In this document: positions 7,859-15,974 of the stretch, one piece after another
Position numbering within the stretch: position 1 is the stretch's first letter
Layout: each line of letters begins with the position of its first letter
DNA from: Mycobacterium arosiense ATCC BAA-1401 = DSM 45069
Lineage (GTDB): Bacteria > Actinomycetota > Actinomycetes > Mycobacteriales > Mycobacteriaceae
Reading direction: 5' to 3'
Assembly: GCF_002086125.1 (NCBI RefSeq)
Contig: NZ_MVHG01000008.1
Coordinates: 50,024 to 114,023 of the forward strand
Length of the DNA stretch: 64,000 nucleotides
The notes under the pieces: model-generated
The model's database searches: none
Seen by the model: only the letters and a program-made list of their open reading frames with translations
Told to the model about the DNA's origin: nothing
Program-made: the position numbers and the translations under genes

Positions 7859-8392
7859 TTATTCGACGTTGTTGGCGGCTGTGGTGGCGTGTTCGAGTTG
7901 GATGCCGAAAGTGTTGAAGGCCATGGCCAGCAGGGCATAGCAGCCGACCGTGAAGACGAAATCCATCCGTTGCTGGTCGTTGAGGCGCTCACCCAATGCA
8001 GCCCAGGTCCGGTCGGACAACCCCGACTTCTCTTCGAGCTCGTCGACCGCGCTGATCACCACTTGGTCGAACACGTCGGCGGCCTCGCCCCGCTTCAATG
8101 CCGCGATCTGGTCGTCGGTGATCCCTTCGTCCTTGGCCATCCGCTCGTGGTGCGACCACTCGTAGGCGCATTGCCGGCGATGGGCGACACGCAGGATGGC
8201 CAGTTCGCGGATGCGGGCCGGCAGTGTGGACGACGCCAAGAGGTGAACGTTGAACCGAAGAAACGCCTTGGCCAGCGCCGGGTGGTGGGCCAGCGTGGAC
8301 AGCGCGTTGTTGGTGTCCGCCCCACGCATCGCAGAGAGGGCCTGCCGGGTCGCCTCGTCCCACTGGTCGGCGGGGAGCGGCTGCAAGCGCAT
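7859..8392 (-). CDS. AhpD/carboxymuconolactone decarboxylase-like protein
   Basis: A 177-residue protein with the CMD/AhpD helical fold. The core motif is LPARIRELAILRVAHRRQ followed by CAYEWSHHERMAKDEG, which keeps the Glu-Trp-x-x-His of the family but has a single Cys instead of the CxxC of peroxidase-type AhpD. It is therefore more likely a decarboxylase or lactone-processing enzyme than a thiol peroxidase. It is the first gene of a seven-gene operon (8392 down to 2643), and the perfect GAGAAT-N3-ATTCTC palindrome begins 22 bp upstream of its start. Confidence 0.88.
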   Translation of the reverse strand: MRLQPLPADQWDEATRQALSAMRGADTNNALSTLAHHPALAKAFLRFNVHLLASSTLPARIRELAILRVAHRRQCAYEWSHHERMAKDEGITDDQIAALKRGEAADVFDQVVISAVDELEEKSGLSDRTWAALGERLNDQQRMDFVFTVGCYALLAMAFNTFGIQLEHATTAANNVE

Positions 8393-8414
8393 TAGCAGTG
8401 TCCTCTCGGTGAAA

Positions 8415-8429
8415 GAGAATCATATTCTC
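8415..8429. promoter_or_regulatory. perfect operator-like palindrome before the Rieske operon (site 3)
   Basis: GAGAAT-CAT-ATTCTC. On the minus strand it contains TATGAT (8424-8419), a good -10 hexamer, placing a transcript start near 8412 and a short leader before the start at 8392. It is the only such element before the seven-gene operon, so it probably controls all of it. Confidence 0.72.
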
Positions 8430-8664
8430 ATTTGCAACTAACAGACTGGCACGAAACGCCCGTCCGGTCAATGCCGGTGCGCCGCTCCGGGGCCAGTCCG
8501 GCTACCCCCGGCTCACTCGGCGGCCGGGCGGTCGCCGCTCTCGTGTCGATGCGCGAAGCCGGGTGCTACCTCACCGCATTGCTGCGAGGCGAGGGGCGAT
8601 GGGCCTGCAGGTTTGGCTGCAGGTCAGGAGCTTTCGGTCGCGCCGAGCAAGCGTCGGATGTTGA

Positions 8665-8681
8665 TTCTCGCCTGGCGAGAA
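8665..8681. promoter_or_regulatory. 17-bp perfect palindrome in a 376-bp intergenic region
   Basis: TTCTCGCC-T-GGCGAGAA is a perfect 8-1-8 inverted repeat in the gap 8393-8768, which contains no gene. It lies 87 bp upstream of the amidohydrolase start at 8769. The outer TTCTC/GAGAA bases resemble the half-sites of the recurring 15-bp palindrome, but with inverted order and different spacing, so it may bind another regulator. It lacks a T-run and is not an obvious terminator. Confidence 0.45.
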
Positions 8682-8768
8682 GATAGTTTTCAATTCAGTG
8701 ATCCTGGCACGGGACAGCGATTCGCCGAGGCTCTGATCGATGCGGTGGATCCGATGAAAGGGACGGCC

Positions 8769-10067
8769 ATGAACAAAGAAGACATGATTCTGATCAGCGT
8801 CGACGACCACACCGTCGAGCCGCCGGACATGTTCAAGAATCACCTGTCCAAGAAGTATCAGGACGATGCGCCGCGGCTGGTGCACAACGCCGATGGTTCG
8901 GACATGTGGAAGTTCCGCGACACGGTCATCCCCAACGTGGCACTCAACGCGGTGGCCGGGCGGCCCAAGGAGGAATACGGCATCGAGCCGACGGGGCTCG
9001 ACGAGATCCGGCCGGGTTGTTACAACGTCGACGAGCGCGTCAAGGACATGAACGCCGGCGGCATCCTGGCGTCCATCTGCTTCCCGTCTTTCCCCGGCTT
9101 CGCCGGGCGGCTGTTCGCCACCGACGACAACGACTTCTCGATCGCGCTGGTGCAGGCCTACAACGACTGGCACATCGACGAGTGGTGCGGCGCCTACCCG
9201 GCCCGATTCATCCCGATGGCGATCCCGGTGATCTGGGATGCCGAGGCCTGTGGGGCCGAAGTGCGGCGCGTCGCCAAGAAGGGCGTGCACGCGCTGACCT
9301 TCACCGAAAACCCCGCCGCGATGGGATATCCCAGCTTCCACGACGAGTACTGGAACCCGCTGTGGAAAGCTCTGTGCGACACCGACACCGTCATGAACGT
9401 CCACATCGGTTCGTCGGGGCGGTTGGCCATCACCGCGCCGGACGCGCCGATGGACGTGATGATCACGCTGCAGCCGATGAACATCGTGCAGGCCGCCGCG
9501 GACCTGCTCTGGTCGCGGCCCATCAAGGAATACCCAGACCTGAAGATCGCGCTCTCCGAGGGCGGAACCGGGTGGATTCCCTACTTCCTCGAGCGCGCCG
9601 ACCGCACCTTCGAGATGCACTCCGCCTGGACGCACCAGGACTTCAAGGGCAAGCTGCCGAGCGAGGTTTTCCGCGACCACTTCCTGACCTGCTTCATCAG
9701 CGACAAGGTCGGCGTGGCGCTGCGCAACATGATCGGCATCGACAACATCTGCTGGGAAGCCGACTACCCGCACAGCGACTCGATGTGGCCGGGTGCTCCC
9801 GAAGAACTCTGGGATGTGTTGTGCCTGAACAATGTTCCCGACGACGAGATCAACAAGATGACCTACGAGAACGCCATGCGGTGGTACTCGTTCGACCCGT
9901 TCACGCACATCTCGCGCGAACAGGCGACCGTCGGTGCGCTGCGCAAGGCCGCCGAGGGCCATGACGTGTCCATCAAGGCGAAGGGCCACGACAAGGACAG
10001 CCGAGGCGGCTCTTCCTTCGCGGACTTCGCCGCCAACGCGAAAGCCCTTACGGGCAACAAGGACTGA
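8769..10067 (+). CDS. ACMSD-like amidohydrolase (amidohydrolase-2 family)
   Basis: A 432-residue TIM-barrel metal-dependent hydrolase or decarboxylase of the amidohydrolase-2 group. I use the ATG at 8769 because AAAGGG lies 6 nt upstream and the protein then starts MNKEDMILISVDDHTVEPPD. The metal motif is D12-D-H14. Further signatures are the strand-end His in NVHIGSSGR and Asp in WEADYPHSDSMWPG. Family members such as ACMSD decarboxylate or hydrate ring-cleavage products. Three other genes here (28653, 29828, 60426) belong to the same family, suggesting several related steps or isoenzymes. A short gap of 93 bp separates it from the downstream ACAD. Confidence 0.9.
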   Translation: MNKEDMILISVDDHTVEPPDMFKNHLSKKYQDDAPRLVHNADGSDMWKFRDTVIPNVALNAVAGRPKEEYGIEPTGLDEIRPGCYNVDERVKDMNAGGILASICFPSFPGFAGRLFATDDNDFSIALVQAYNDWHIDEWCGAYPARFIPMAIPVIWDAEACGAEVRRVAKKGVHALTFTENPAAMGYPSFHDEYWNPLWKALCDTDTVMNVHIGSSGRLAITAPDAPMDVMITLQPMNIVQAAADLLWSRPIKEYPDLKIALSEGGTGWIPYFLERADRTFEMHSAWTHQDFKGKLPSEVFRDHFLTCFISDKVGVALRNMIGIDNICWEADYPHSDSMWPGAPEELWDVLCLNNVPDDEINKMTYENAMRWYSFDPFTHISREQATVGALRKAAEGHDVSIKAKGHDKDSRGGSSFADFAANAKALTGNKD

Positions 10068-10160
10068 TGCAGTACTGGCGCCGAGCAGACGCAAAAGCGC
10101 CCAATTCGTCGGCGTGTCGCGCACGTTTGTGTCTGCTCACGCTGAAGAAAGGTGCCACCA

Positions 10161-11336
10161 GTGGCTGGAATGAACTTTGAGCTGACCGATGACCAGGAAT
10201 TGATCCGTCGGTCGGTTGCCGAGCTGGCACGGAAATTCGACGACCAGTACTGGATGGAAAAGGACCAGGCGCACGAATTTCCGGCCGAGTTCTACAAGGC
10301 CATCGCCGACGGCGGCTGGCTCGGCATGACGATCCCGACCGAGTACGGCGGTCACGGACTCGGGATCACCGAAGCGACGATCCTGCTCGAGGAGGTCGCC
10401 AAGTCCGGCGGCGCCATGAACGCGGCGAGCTCGATACACCTGTCCATCTTCGGGATGCAGCCGGTCGTGGTGCACGGCTCCGACGAGCTCAAGGCCCGTA
10501 CATTGCCCGCCGTCGCGACCGGTGAGGTGCACGTCTGCTTCGGCGTCACCGAACCCGGTGCCGGGCTCGACACTTCGCGGATCACCACGTTCGCCAAGCG
10601 TGACGGCGATCGCTACATCGTCAACGGTCGCAAGGTGTGGATCTCCAAGGCGATGGAGTCCGACAAGATCCTGCTGCTCACCCGGACGCAGAGCTATGAC
10701 GAGGTCTCCAAGAAGACCGACGGGATGACGCTGTTCCTCACCGATCTCGATCGCAGCCGCGTCGACATCCGCCCCATCCGCAAAATGGGCCGCAACGCCG
10801 TCAGCTCCAACGAACTGTTCATCGACAATCTCGAGGTGCCCGTCGAGGACCGAGTGGGCGAGGAGGGCAAGGGCTTTCAGTACATCCTCGACGGCCTTAA
10901 CCCGGAGCGGATGCTGATCGCGGCCGAGGCTCTCGGCATCGGCCGGGTGGCGCTGGAGAAGGCGGTGAAATACGGCAACGAACGTGAGGTGTTCGGCCGG
11001 CCCATCGGCATGAACCAGGGATTGCAGTTTCCACTCGCCGATTCACTAGCCCGGCTCGACGCCGCCGAACTCATGCTACGCAAGGCCACCTGGCTCTACG
11101 ACAACGGGAAACCCTGTGGGCGCGAGGCCAATACGGCAAAATATCTGTGCGCCGATGCCGGATTCACCGCCGCGGACCGGGCGCTGCAAACCCACGGCGG
11201 CATGGGGTATGCGGAGGAGTACCACATCACTCGTTACTTCCGTGAGGCCCGGTTGATGAAGATCGCGCCGGTCAGCCAGGAGATGATCTTGAACTTCCTG
11301 GGAGCCAACGTCTTGAAGTTGCCGAGGAGCTACTGA
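10161..11336 (+). CDS. acyl-CoA dehydrogenase with catalytic glutamate
   Basis: A canonical 391-residue ACAD. GTG 10161 is preferred because AAAGG sits about 8 nt upstream; GTG 10152 and ATG 10170 are alternatives. Motifs are FGVTEPGAGLDTSRITTFA for flavin binding, VNGRKVWISKA, and YGNEREVFGRPIGMNQGLQ. The C-terminal stretch THGGMGYAEEYHITRYF places Glu exactly at the MCAD Glu376 position, so this enzyme should be active alone. It is followed after 99 bp by a thiolase, so oxidation and cleavage of the same acyl chain may be coupled. Confidence 0.93.
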   Translation: MAGMNFELTDDQELIRRSVAELARKFDDQYWMEKDQAHEFPAEFYKAIADGGWLGMTIPTEYGGHGLGITEATILLEEVAKSGGAMNAASSIHLSIFGMQPVVVHGSDELKARTLPAVATGEVHVCFGVTEPGAGLDTSRITTFAKRDGDRYIVNGRKVWISKAMESDKILLLTRTQSYDEVSKKTDGMTLFLTDLDRSRVDIRPIRKMGRNAVSSNELFIDNLEVPVEDRVGEEGKGFQYILDGLNPERMLIAAEALGIGRVALEKAVKYGNEREVFGRPIGMNQGLQFPLADSLARLDAAELMLRKATWLYDNGKPCGREANTAKYLCADAGFTAADRALQTHGGMGYAEEYHITRYFREARLMKIAPVSQEMILNFLGANVLKLPRSY

Positions 11337-11435
11337 TGGGTGGTCGAAGGGGCCGGTCTCCGGGACGCCCTTGGTAGCTTCCCGCTCGGCCTCGTTCACT
11401 GGTCGCTGAGGCGCCGCAAGGATCGGAGTAGGGAT

Positions 11436-12590
11436 ATGCGCGAAACTGTCATCGTCGAGGCCGTGCGGACACCGGTGGGTAAGCGCAACGGCGCCTTGTC
11501 CGGCATGCATGCCGCCGACCTGTCCGCGGTAGTGCTGACCGAACTCATCGAGCGCACCGGCATCGGTCCCGAGATCATCGACGACGTGGTCTGGGGCTGC
11601 GTCTCCCAGGTGGGCGATCAGTCCAGCAACATCGGCCGCTACGCGGTTCTGGCCGCCGGTTGGCCCGAAACCATCCCCGGCACCACCGTCAACCGCGCCT
11701 GTGGTTCCAGCCAGCAGGCGCTGGACTTCGCCGTGCAGGCGGTGATGTCCGGCCAGCAGGATGTCGTCGTGGCCGGTGGGGTCGAGGTCATGAGCCGCGT
11801 TCCGCTCGGTTCGGCGCGGGCAACCGGTATGCCCTACGGCCCGAAAGTCCTTGCCCGCTATGACGATTTCTCCTTCAACCAGGGCCTGTCGGCGGAACTG
11901 ATCGCCAAGAAATGGGGATTCTCGCGCACCCGGCTCGACGAATACTCGGTCGAGTCCCACGAGCGGGCGGCCGCGGCCCAAGACAGCGGCGCATTTACCG
12001 AGCAGTTGGTGCCGGTGTTCGTTGAGGGACCCGACAACAACGTCGTCACCGCCGACGAGGGCGTGCGGCGCGGCAGCACCGTGGAGAAGCTTGGCGCGCT
12101 CAAGCCCGCCTTCGCCGAGGACGGCGTGATCCACGCCGGTAATTCCTCACAGATCTCCGACGGCGCCGCCGCGCTGCTGGTGACCACCGCGGAGCTGGCC
12201 GTCGAGCTCGGTTTGACGCCGATCGTGCGCTACCTGGCGGGCGCGGTGACCGGCGCCGATCCGGTGCTGATGCTGACCGGCCCCATCCCGGCGACCGAGA
12301 AGGTGCTGGGCAAGGCCGGCGTCGCGCTATCCGACGTGGGTGTGTTTGAGGTCAACGAGGCCTTCGCGCCGGTTCCGCTGGCGTGGCTGGCGGAAACCGG
12401 GGCGGACCCGGCGCGGATGAACCCGCTGGGCGGGGCCATCGCGCTGGGACACCCGCTCGGCGCGTCCGGGGCGGCGTTGATGACCCGGATGGCCCACCAC
12501 ATGCGCGATAACGGAATCCGTTACGGGCTGCAGACCATGTGCGAAGGCGGCGGCACCGCCAACGCGACGCTGGTCGAGCTGGTGACCTGA
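11436..12590 (+). CDS. thiolase (acetyl-CoA acetyltransferase family)
   Basis: A 384-residue degradative-type thiolase, which cleaves a 3-ketoacyl-CoA with CoA. ATG 11436 is used because GGAG lies 7 nt upstream and the sequence then opens METVIVEAVRTPVGKRNG in FadA style (with R as residue 2). The nucleophilic Cys is in VNRACGSSQQAL (about residue 90), the His in GGAIALGHPLGASGAAL, and the second active-site Cys in TMCEGGGTANATL. Domain order is complete and normal. It is probably transcribed with the ACAD at 10161. Confidence 0.93.
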   Translation: MRETVIVEAVRTPVGKRNGALSGMHAADLSAVVLTELIERTGIGPEIIDDVVWGCVSQVGDQSSNIGRYAVLAAGWPETIPGTTVNRACGSSQQALDFAVQAVMSGQQDVVVAGGVEVMSRVPLGSARATGMPYGPKVLARYDDFSFNQGLSAELIAKKWGFSRTRLDEYSVESHERAAAAQDSGAFTEQLVPVFVEGPDNNVVTADEGVRRGSTVEKLGALKPAFAEDGVIHAGNSSQISDGAAALLVTTAELAVELGLTPIVRYLAGAVTGADPVLMLTGPIPATEKVLGKAGVALSDVGVFEVNEAFAPVPLAWLAETGADPARMNPLGGAIALGHPLGASGAALMTRMAHHMRDNGIRYGLQTMCEGGGTANATLVELVT

Positions 12591-12623
12591 CACCCGCGGC
12601 CTGCGACACAGAAAACCGGCCCG

Positions 12624-12639
12624 CGTGACCCTTGTCACG
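12624..12639. terminator. short hairpin after the thiolase gene
   Basis: CGTGAC-CCTT-GTCACG forms a 6-bp stem with a 4-nt loop, 33 bp after the thiolase stop. There is no U-tract, as is common in mycobacteria. It could be a weak terminator or part of the regulatory region of the next gene. Confidence 0.3.
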
Positions 12640-12646
12640 GCGCACA

Positions 12647-12678
12647 AACTAACCTACTGTGTGTTCACTAGGTTGGTT
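12647..12678. promoter_or_regulatory. inverted repeat upstream of the TetR gene at 12705
   Basis: AACTAACCTA at 12647-12656 and TAGGTTGGTT at 12669-12678 form a 10-bp inverted repeat with one mismatch and a 12-nt spacer. It ends 26 bp before the TetR start, where autoregulatory operators usually sit. Its sequence is unrelated to the GAGAAT palindrome, so it probably serves this TetR protein. Confidence 0.5.
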
Positions 12679-12704
12679 TTGGGACGTCGGCAGAGAGGAC
12701 TTTG

Positions 12705-13319
12705 GTGCCCGTCGCGCGGCGATACGACACGCTTCTCGCCAAGGGCGAGGACCGCAAGCAGCGGATCCTCGACGTCGCCCAACGCCTGCTCACCCGCAAT
12801 GGCTGGCGCAGCACCACGCTCGCCCAGATCGCCGGCGAGGCCGGGGTGACCCCCGCGGGCCTACTGCATCACTTCGAATCGAAAGAGCAACTGCTGCACG
12901 CGGTGCTCGATGCGCGCGACCTCGACGACGACACCCACGCTGACCGGACCGGGGACCTGTTCGACCAGATCGCCGCGGTCGCGGACCGATTCCACCGGGC
13001 CCCCGAATTGGTGGGCACCTTCACGGTGCTGCTCGTCGAGAACATCCTTCCCGAGGCCCCGCTGCACGACCGCATGCTCGCCAGGCACCGGGCCGCCACC
13101 GACATCGTCGCCGACCTCATCCGACGCGGTCAGGCCGATGGCCGGTATCGCGAAGACATAGACCCCGCCGTCAAGGCAGTAGAAATCCTAGCCTTCGTCC
13201 ACGGAATGGAAACCGCATGGTTACTCGATCCCTCGATACCACTGCCCGAGGTGTTCAAGCAGTACGCCGAGACACTGGCCCGGGACTTTGCGCCCCCGAA
13301 GACATTCGAGACGACATGA
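12705..13319 (+). CDS. TetR/AcrR family regulator
   Basis: A 204-residue TetR protein starting at GTG 12705 (GAGG 6 nt upstream; TTG 12702 also possible). The HTH runs from RKQRILDVAQRLLTRNGWR through TTLAQIAGEAGVTPAGLLHH to FESKEQLLHAVLD. The C-terminal domain contains HDRMLARHRAATDIVADLIR and a hydrophobic helix near EILAFVHGMETAWLLD. Its stop overlaps the start of the next gene (ATGA), so the two are co-translated. A candidate operator lies at 12647. Confidence 0.9.
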   Translation: MPVARRYDTLLAKGEDRKQRILDVAQRLLTRNGWRSTTLAQIAGEAGVTPAGLLHHFESKEQLLHAVLDARDLDDDTHADRTGDLFDQIAAVADRFHRAPELVGTFTVLLVENILPEAPLHDRMLARHRAATDIVADLIRRGQADGRYREDIDPAVKAVEILAFVHGMETAWLLDPSIPLPEVFKQYAETLARDFAPPKTFETT

Positions 13320-13831
13320 GGTACCGGCTCGACGTCGTCGCCAGCACCGCGGTCGACGTGGTGCGGTTCGCCGGTGGCTGGATCTTCGACCGGTCGATGG
13401 CGGGTTGGGACGTCACCGTGCTCTTGATGGATCTGGCCGACCACGCCGATGAGCGGCCGCTGCAGATCATCGGTGCCCAGGTGCTCGACCTCGAGGAGGC
13501 GCTGACCTCCGTGCGATCGCGGCCCCGCCCGCAGGCCCTGGCGGCCGCGGCGGACCTGTTCGGTTGCGACGTGCGGGTGCGCCAAGGCGTGCTGCAGGCC
13601 CTCGATCAGGGCGCCACTGAGGTCACGCTGTGGGGGGAGACCTGGCCGTCCGAACTCGACGACAGCGTCGGCCTGGTGCAACACCAGCTGAGCATGGCGG
13701 CCCGAACCTTCAAGGCACAGGCCCTGGCGGCCGCGTCCGCACGGCACGCCCCCGTCGGCCACGTCGAGACCTTCCGCAGCGGGCTGCTGGCGTGGCCCTC
13801 GGTGGCCGCGGATCTGGTTCCCGCCAGCTAG
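13316..13831 (+). CDS. hypothetical protein coupled to the TetR gene
   Basis: A 171-residue protein beginning MRYRLDVVASTAVDVVRFAG at an ATG overlapping the TetR stop. I do not recognise a family. It has no clear signal peptide. Features are a conserved-looking segment GGWIFDRSMAGWDVTVLLMD, an Ala-rich helix (QALAAAADLFGCDVRVRQGV), and WGETWPSELDD. The strict coupling suggests a role linked to the regulator or its target pathway. Confidence 0.75.
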   Translation: MRYRLDVVASTAVDVVRFAGGWIFDRSMAGWDVTVLLMDLADHADERPLQIIGAQVLDLEEALTSVRSRPRPQALAAAADLFGCDVRVRQGVLQALDQGATEVTLWGETWPSELDDSVGLVQHQLSMAARTFKAQALAAASARHAPVGHVETFRSGLLAWPSVAADLVPAS

Positions 13832-13845
13832 CCGGGCCGGCCCGG
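13832..13845. terminator. GC palindrome directly after the stop codon
   Basis: CCGGGCCGGCCCGG is a perfect 14-bp palindrome starting right after the TAG at 13829-13831. It could form a strong stem and act as a transcription terminator between the TetR operon and the P450 promoter. It has no U-tract. Confidence 0.3.
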
Positions 13846-13947
13846 ACCGGCGCGCCACGGCCGGCGGCCTCGCGCGTCTTGTGATGCCCGGCGGGGGACC
13901 CGTCGTTGACGACCACCATCCGGTGTGAAAATGTAATACTCATCCGC

Positions 13948-13962
13948 GAGAGGCACGTTCTC
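13948..13962. promoter_or_regulatory. imperfect copy of the 15-bp palindrome before a P450 gene
   Basis: GAGAGG-CAC-GTTCTC matches GAGAAT-N3-ATTCTC at 9 of 12 half-site positions. It ends 26 bp before the P450 start at 13989, the same spacing as the perfect copies. On its own it would be weak; position makes it plausible. Confidence 0.35.
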
Positions 13963-13988
13963 ACTAGCCGAGATTCAAGGAGCAGGAG

Positions 13989-15260
13989 ATGGCGAACGAA
14001 TTCTCCGAGTTCGACTTTTTTCGCGGCAGCGAGCTCATCGAGAATCCGTATCCCTACTACGAGGCGCTGCGCCAGCGTTGCCCGGTCACCCGGGAAAGCC
14101 ACCACGACGTCACGATGATCACCGGGTGGGACGAGGCGTGCGCGGTGCTCAACGACGCCGAGATGTGGTCCTCGTGCGTCTCGGTGACGGGTCCGTTTCC
14201 CGGCTTTCCGGTCCCGATCGAGGGCGACGACATCACCGAGCTGATTGAGCAGCACCGCGACGAACTGCCCTTCAGCGACCAGCTGCCCACACTCGACCCG
14301 CCGACCCACACCAACCACCGCTCGCTGCTGATGCGGCTGATCACCCCGAAGCGCCTCAAGGAGAACGAGGACGCCATGTGGGCGCTCGCGGACCAGGCGC
14401 TTGACGACTTTTTGGCGCCCGGCCACGGCGAATGGATCAAGGGCTTCGCCGGCCCGTTCACCCTGCTGGTCATCGCCGACCTGCTGGGCGTGCCGATGGA
14501 GGACCGCGACAAGTTCGTCAAAGGCATCCGCGAGCACTCGGGCGGCGGCATCGGTGGCACCAAGGGATCTCTGGCCCACAGTCCACTGGAGTTTCTCTAC
14601 GGCCTGTTCTCCGATTACGTCCGCGATCGCCGGAGCGAGCCGCGTGACGACGTGCTGACCGGCCTGGCCACCGCCACGTATCCCGACGGTTGGATCCCTG
14701 ACGTCGAGGACGTGGCCCGCGTCGCCAGCAACGTCTTCTCCGCGGGACAGGAGACCACCGTGCGGCTGCTCGGCGCGGCCCTGCAGACGCTGGGGGAGCG
14801 CCCCGACATCCAGGTGCAGCTGCGCAGGGACCGCAGCCTGATTCCCAACTTCATCGAAGAGTCGCTGCGCCACGAAAGTCCCGTCAAGGGCGATTTCCGG
14901 ATGAATCGGCGGCCGGCCAAGGTCGGCGGGGTCGACCTGCCCGCTGGCAGCACCGTGATGATCGTGCTGGCGGCCGCCAACCGGGATCCGCGCCGGTTCG
15001 ACGAACCCGCCACCTTCGATCCGGCCCGCAAAAACGCCCGCCAGCACATCTCGTTCGGGCGCGGTATCCACAGCTGCCCGGGCGCCCCGCTGGCGCGGGC
15101 CGAAACCCGGGTGGCGATCGAACGGTTGCTCGATCGCACGACGGACATCAGGATTAATGAGGATGTCCATGGACCCGCGAACAACCGCCGCTACCAGTAT
15201 GTCCCGACGTACATTCTGCGTGGCCTGACCGAATTGCACCTGGAGTTCACACTGGCATGA
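13989..15260 (+). CDS. cytochrome P450
   Basis: A 423-residue class I bacterial P450 monooxygenase. The I-helix oxygen-binding motif is NVFSAGQETTVRLL (about residue 255), the K-helix ExxR is in EESLRHESPV, and the haem loop is ISFGRGIHSCPGAPLAR with the thiolate Cys. ATG 13989 is preceded by AGGAGCAGGAG. It overlaps the ferredoxin start (ATGA), so the redox partner is co-translated. It resembles the P450 at 56508, sharing the ending YILRGL-x-ELHL-x-FT, so the two probably belong to the same or neighbouring CYP families. The substrate is unknown. Confidence 0.95.
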   Translation: MANEFSEFDFFRGSELIENPYPYYEALRQRCPVTRESHHDVTMITGWDEACAVLNDAEMWSSCVSVTGPFPGFPVPIEGDDITELIEQHRDELPFSDQLPTLDPPTHTNHRSLLMRLITPKRLKENEDAMWALADQALDDFLAPGHGEWIKGFAGPFTLLVIADLLGVPMEDRDKFVKGIREHSGGGIGGTKGSLAHSPLEFLYGLFSDYVRDRRSEPRDDVLTGLATATYPDGWIPDVEDVARVASNVFSAGQETTVRLLGAALQTLGERPDIQVQLRRDRSLIPNFIEESLRHESPVKGDFRMNRRPAKVGGVDLPAGSTVMIVLAAANRDPRRFDEPATFDPARKNARQHISFGRGIHSCPGAPLARAETRVAIERLLDRTTDIRINEDVHGPANNRRYQYVPTYILRGLTELHLEFTLA

Positions 15261-15445
15261 GGGTTTGGGTAGACGACCAGAAGTGCCGCGGTCACGGCAT
15301 GTGTCTTACGCTGTGCCCCGACGTGTTCAGCCTGACGGACGACGGTTATGCCGTAGCGGAAGATTCCGATGTTTCAACGGAATTGGAATCCGCCGCTCAA
15401 GAAGCGATCCAATGCTGTCCCGAGCAGGCGATCAGCGAGAAATAG
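15257..15445 (+). CDS. one-cluster ferredoxin (CxxHxxC type)
   Basis: A 62-residue ferredoxin that should deliver single electrons to the P450 whose stop codon it overlaps. Cluster ligands are C10-RGHGM-C16 and the Cys-Pro near the C-terminus (QCCPEQAI). This is the mycobacterial CXX?XXC(X)nCP pattern with His as the variable residue, and usually holds a [3Fe-4S] or [4Fe-4S] cluster. An extra Cys20 (LTLCP) and an adjacent second Cys (CCP) are present and could alter the cluster type. Confidence 0.92.
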   Translation: MRVWVDDQKCRGHGMCLTLCPDVFSLTDDGYAVAEDSDVSTELESAAQEAIQCCPEQAISEK

Positions 15446-15475
15446 CCACATTTGTGGTTGAGTAAGGAGATTCGA

Positions 15476-15760
15476 GTGGCCAAAGGGTATGTCATCCTCA
15501 CCGAGGCCATTAAAGACCCGGAAGGCATGAAGGCATACGCCCAAGCCGCCGGATCGGCGATGAGCGGTGCCACGGTTCTCGCGGTGGACACCGCGCCCAC
15601 AGTGGTCGAGGGCGACTGGCACGGCGACCAGACCGTCGTGCTGGAATTCGAATCGGTGGATGCGGCTCGGGCGTGGTACGAATCCGAGGGCTACCAGAAG
15701 GCGGCGAAACTGCGCCAGCAGGCCGCCGACTGCAACGCGGTCATCCTCTCCGGATTCTGA
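15476..15760 (+). CDS. DUF1330 family protein
   Basis: A 94-residue protein starting at GTG 15476, with AAGGAG 6 nt upstream. The sequence YVILTEAIKDPEGMKAYAQA and VLEFESVDAARAWYESEGYQ is typical of DUF1330, a dimeric alpha+beta barrel family of unknown function. It is the third gene of the P450-ferredoxin unit and may shape or protect an unstable intermediate. That role is speculative. Confidence 0.85.
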   Translation: MAKGYVILTEAIKDPEGMKAYAQAAGSAMSGATVLAVDTAPTVVEGDWHGDQTVVLEFESVDAARAWYESEGYQKAAKLRQQAADCNAVILSGF

Positions 15761-15763
15761 CCA

Positions 15764-15964
15764 CTACTCTCCGACGATGGAGATTGCCTGGCGAGGGCAC
15801 TGACGGACGGCCTCGCGCACGTCCGCCTCGTTCTCCGGGGTGACTTCCTCTTGGTGGACGGTGAGCATGTCGTCGTCGCCGAGCTCGAAGATGTCTGGGT
15901 TGATGCCCATGCAGACACCGTTGCTCTCGCAGAGTCCCCAATCGACCTCGATCTTTTTCGTCAT
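15764..15964 (-). CDS. one-cluster ferredoxin (CxxNxxC type)
   Basis: A 66-residue ferredoxin. Ligands are C12-ESNGV-C18 and C in RQCPRQAIS; the variable residue of the CXX?XXC(X)nCP motif is Asn15, where classic ferredoxins have Cys or His. That suggests a [3Fe-4S] cluster or a cluster with a non-Cys ligand. The gene lies 10 bp downstream of the P450 at 15975 and is surely its partner. It converges on the DUF1330 gene with 3 bp between stops. Confidence 0.92.
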   Translation of the reverse strand: MTKKIEVDWGLCESNGVCMGINPDIFELGDDDMLTVHQEEVTPENEADVREAVRQCPRQAISIVGE

Positions 15965-15974
15965 CGTGGCCCCC

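Noticed and set aside
8571..10124. Long minus-strand open frame (517 codons) opposite the amidohydrolase gene
   Set aside because: Its residues are Arg/Val/His-rich with no domain pattern. The plus-strand frame has clear amidohydrolase motifs and a good ribosome site, so the minus frame is a GC-bias shadow.
13710..15239. 509-codon minus-strand frame opposite the P450
   Set aside because: The P450 on the plus strand has the I-helix, ExxR and haem-Cys motifs, so the antisense frame is not coding.
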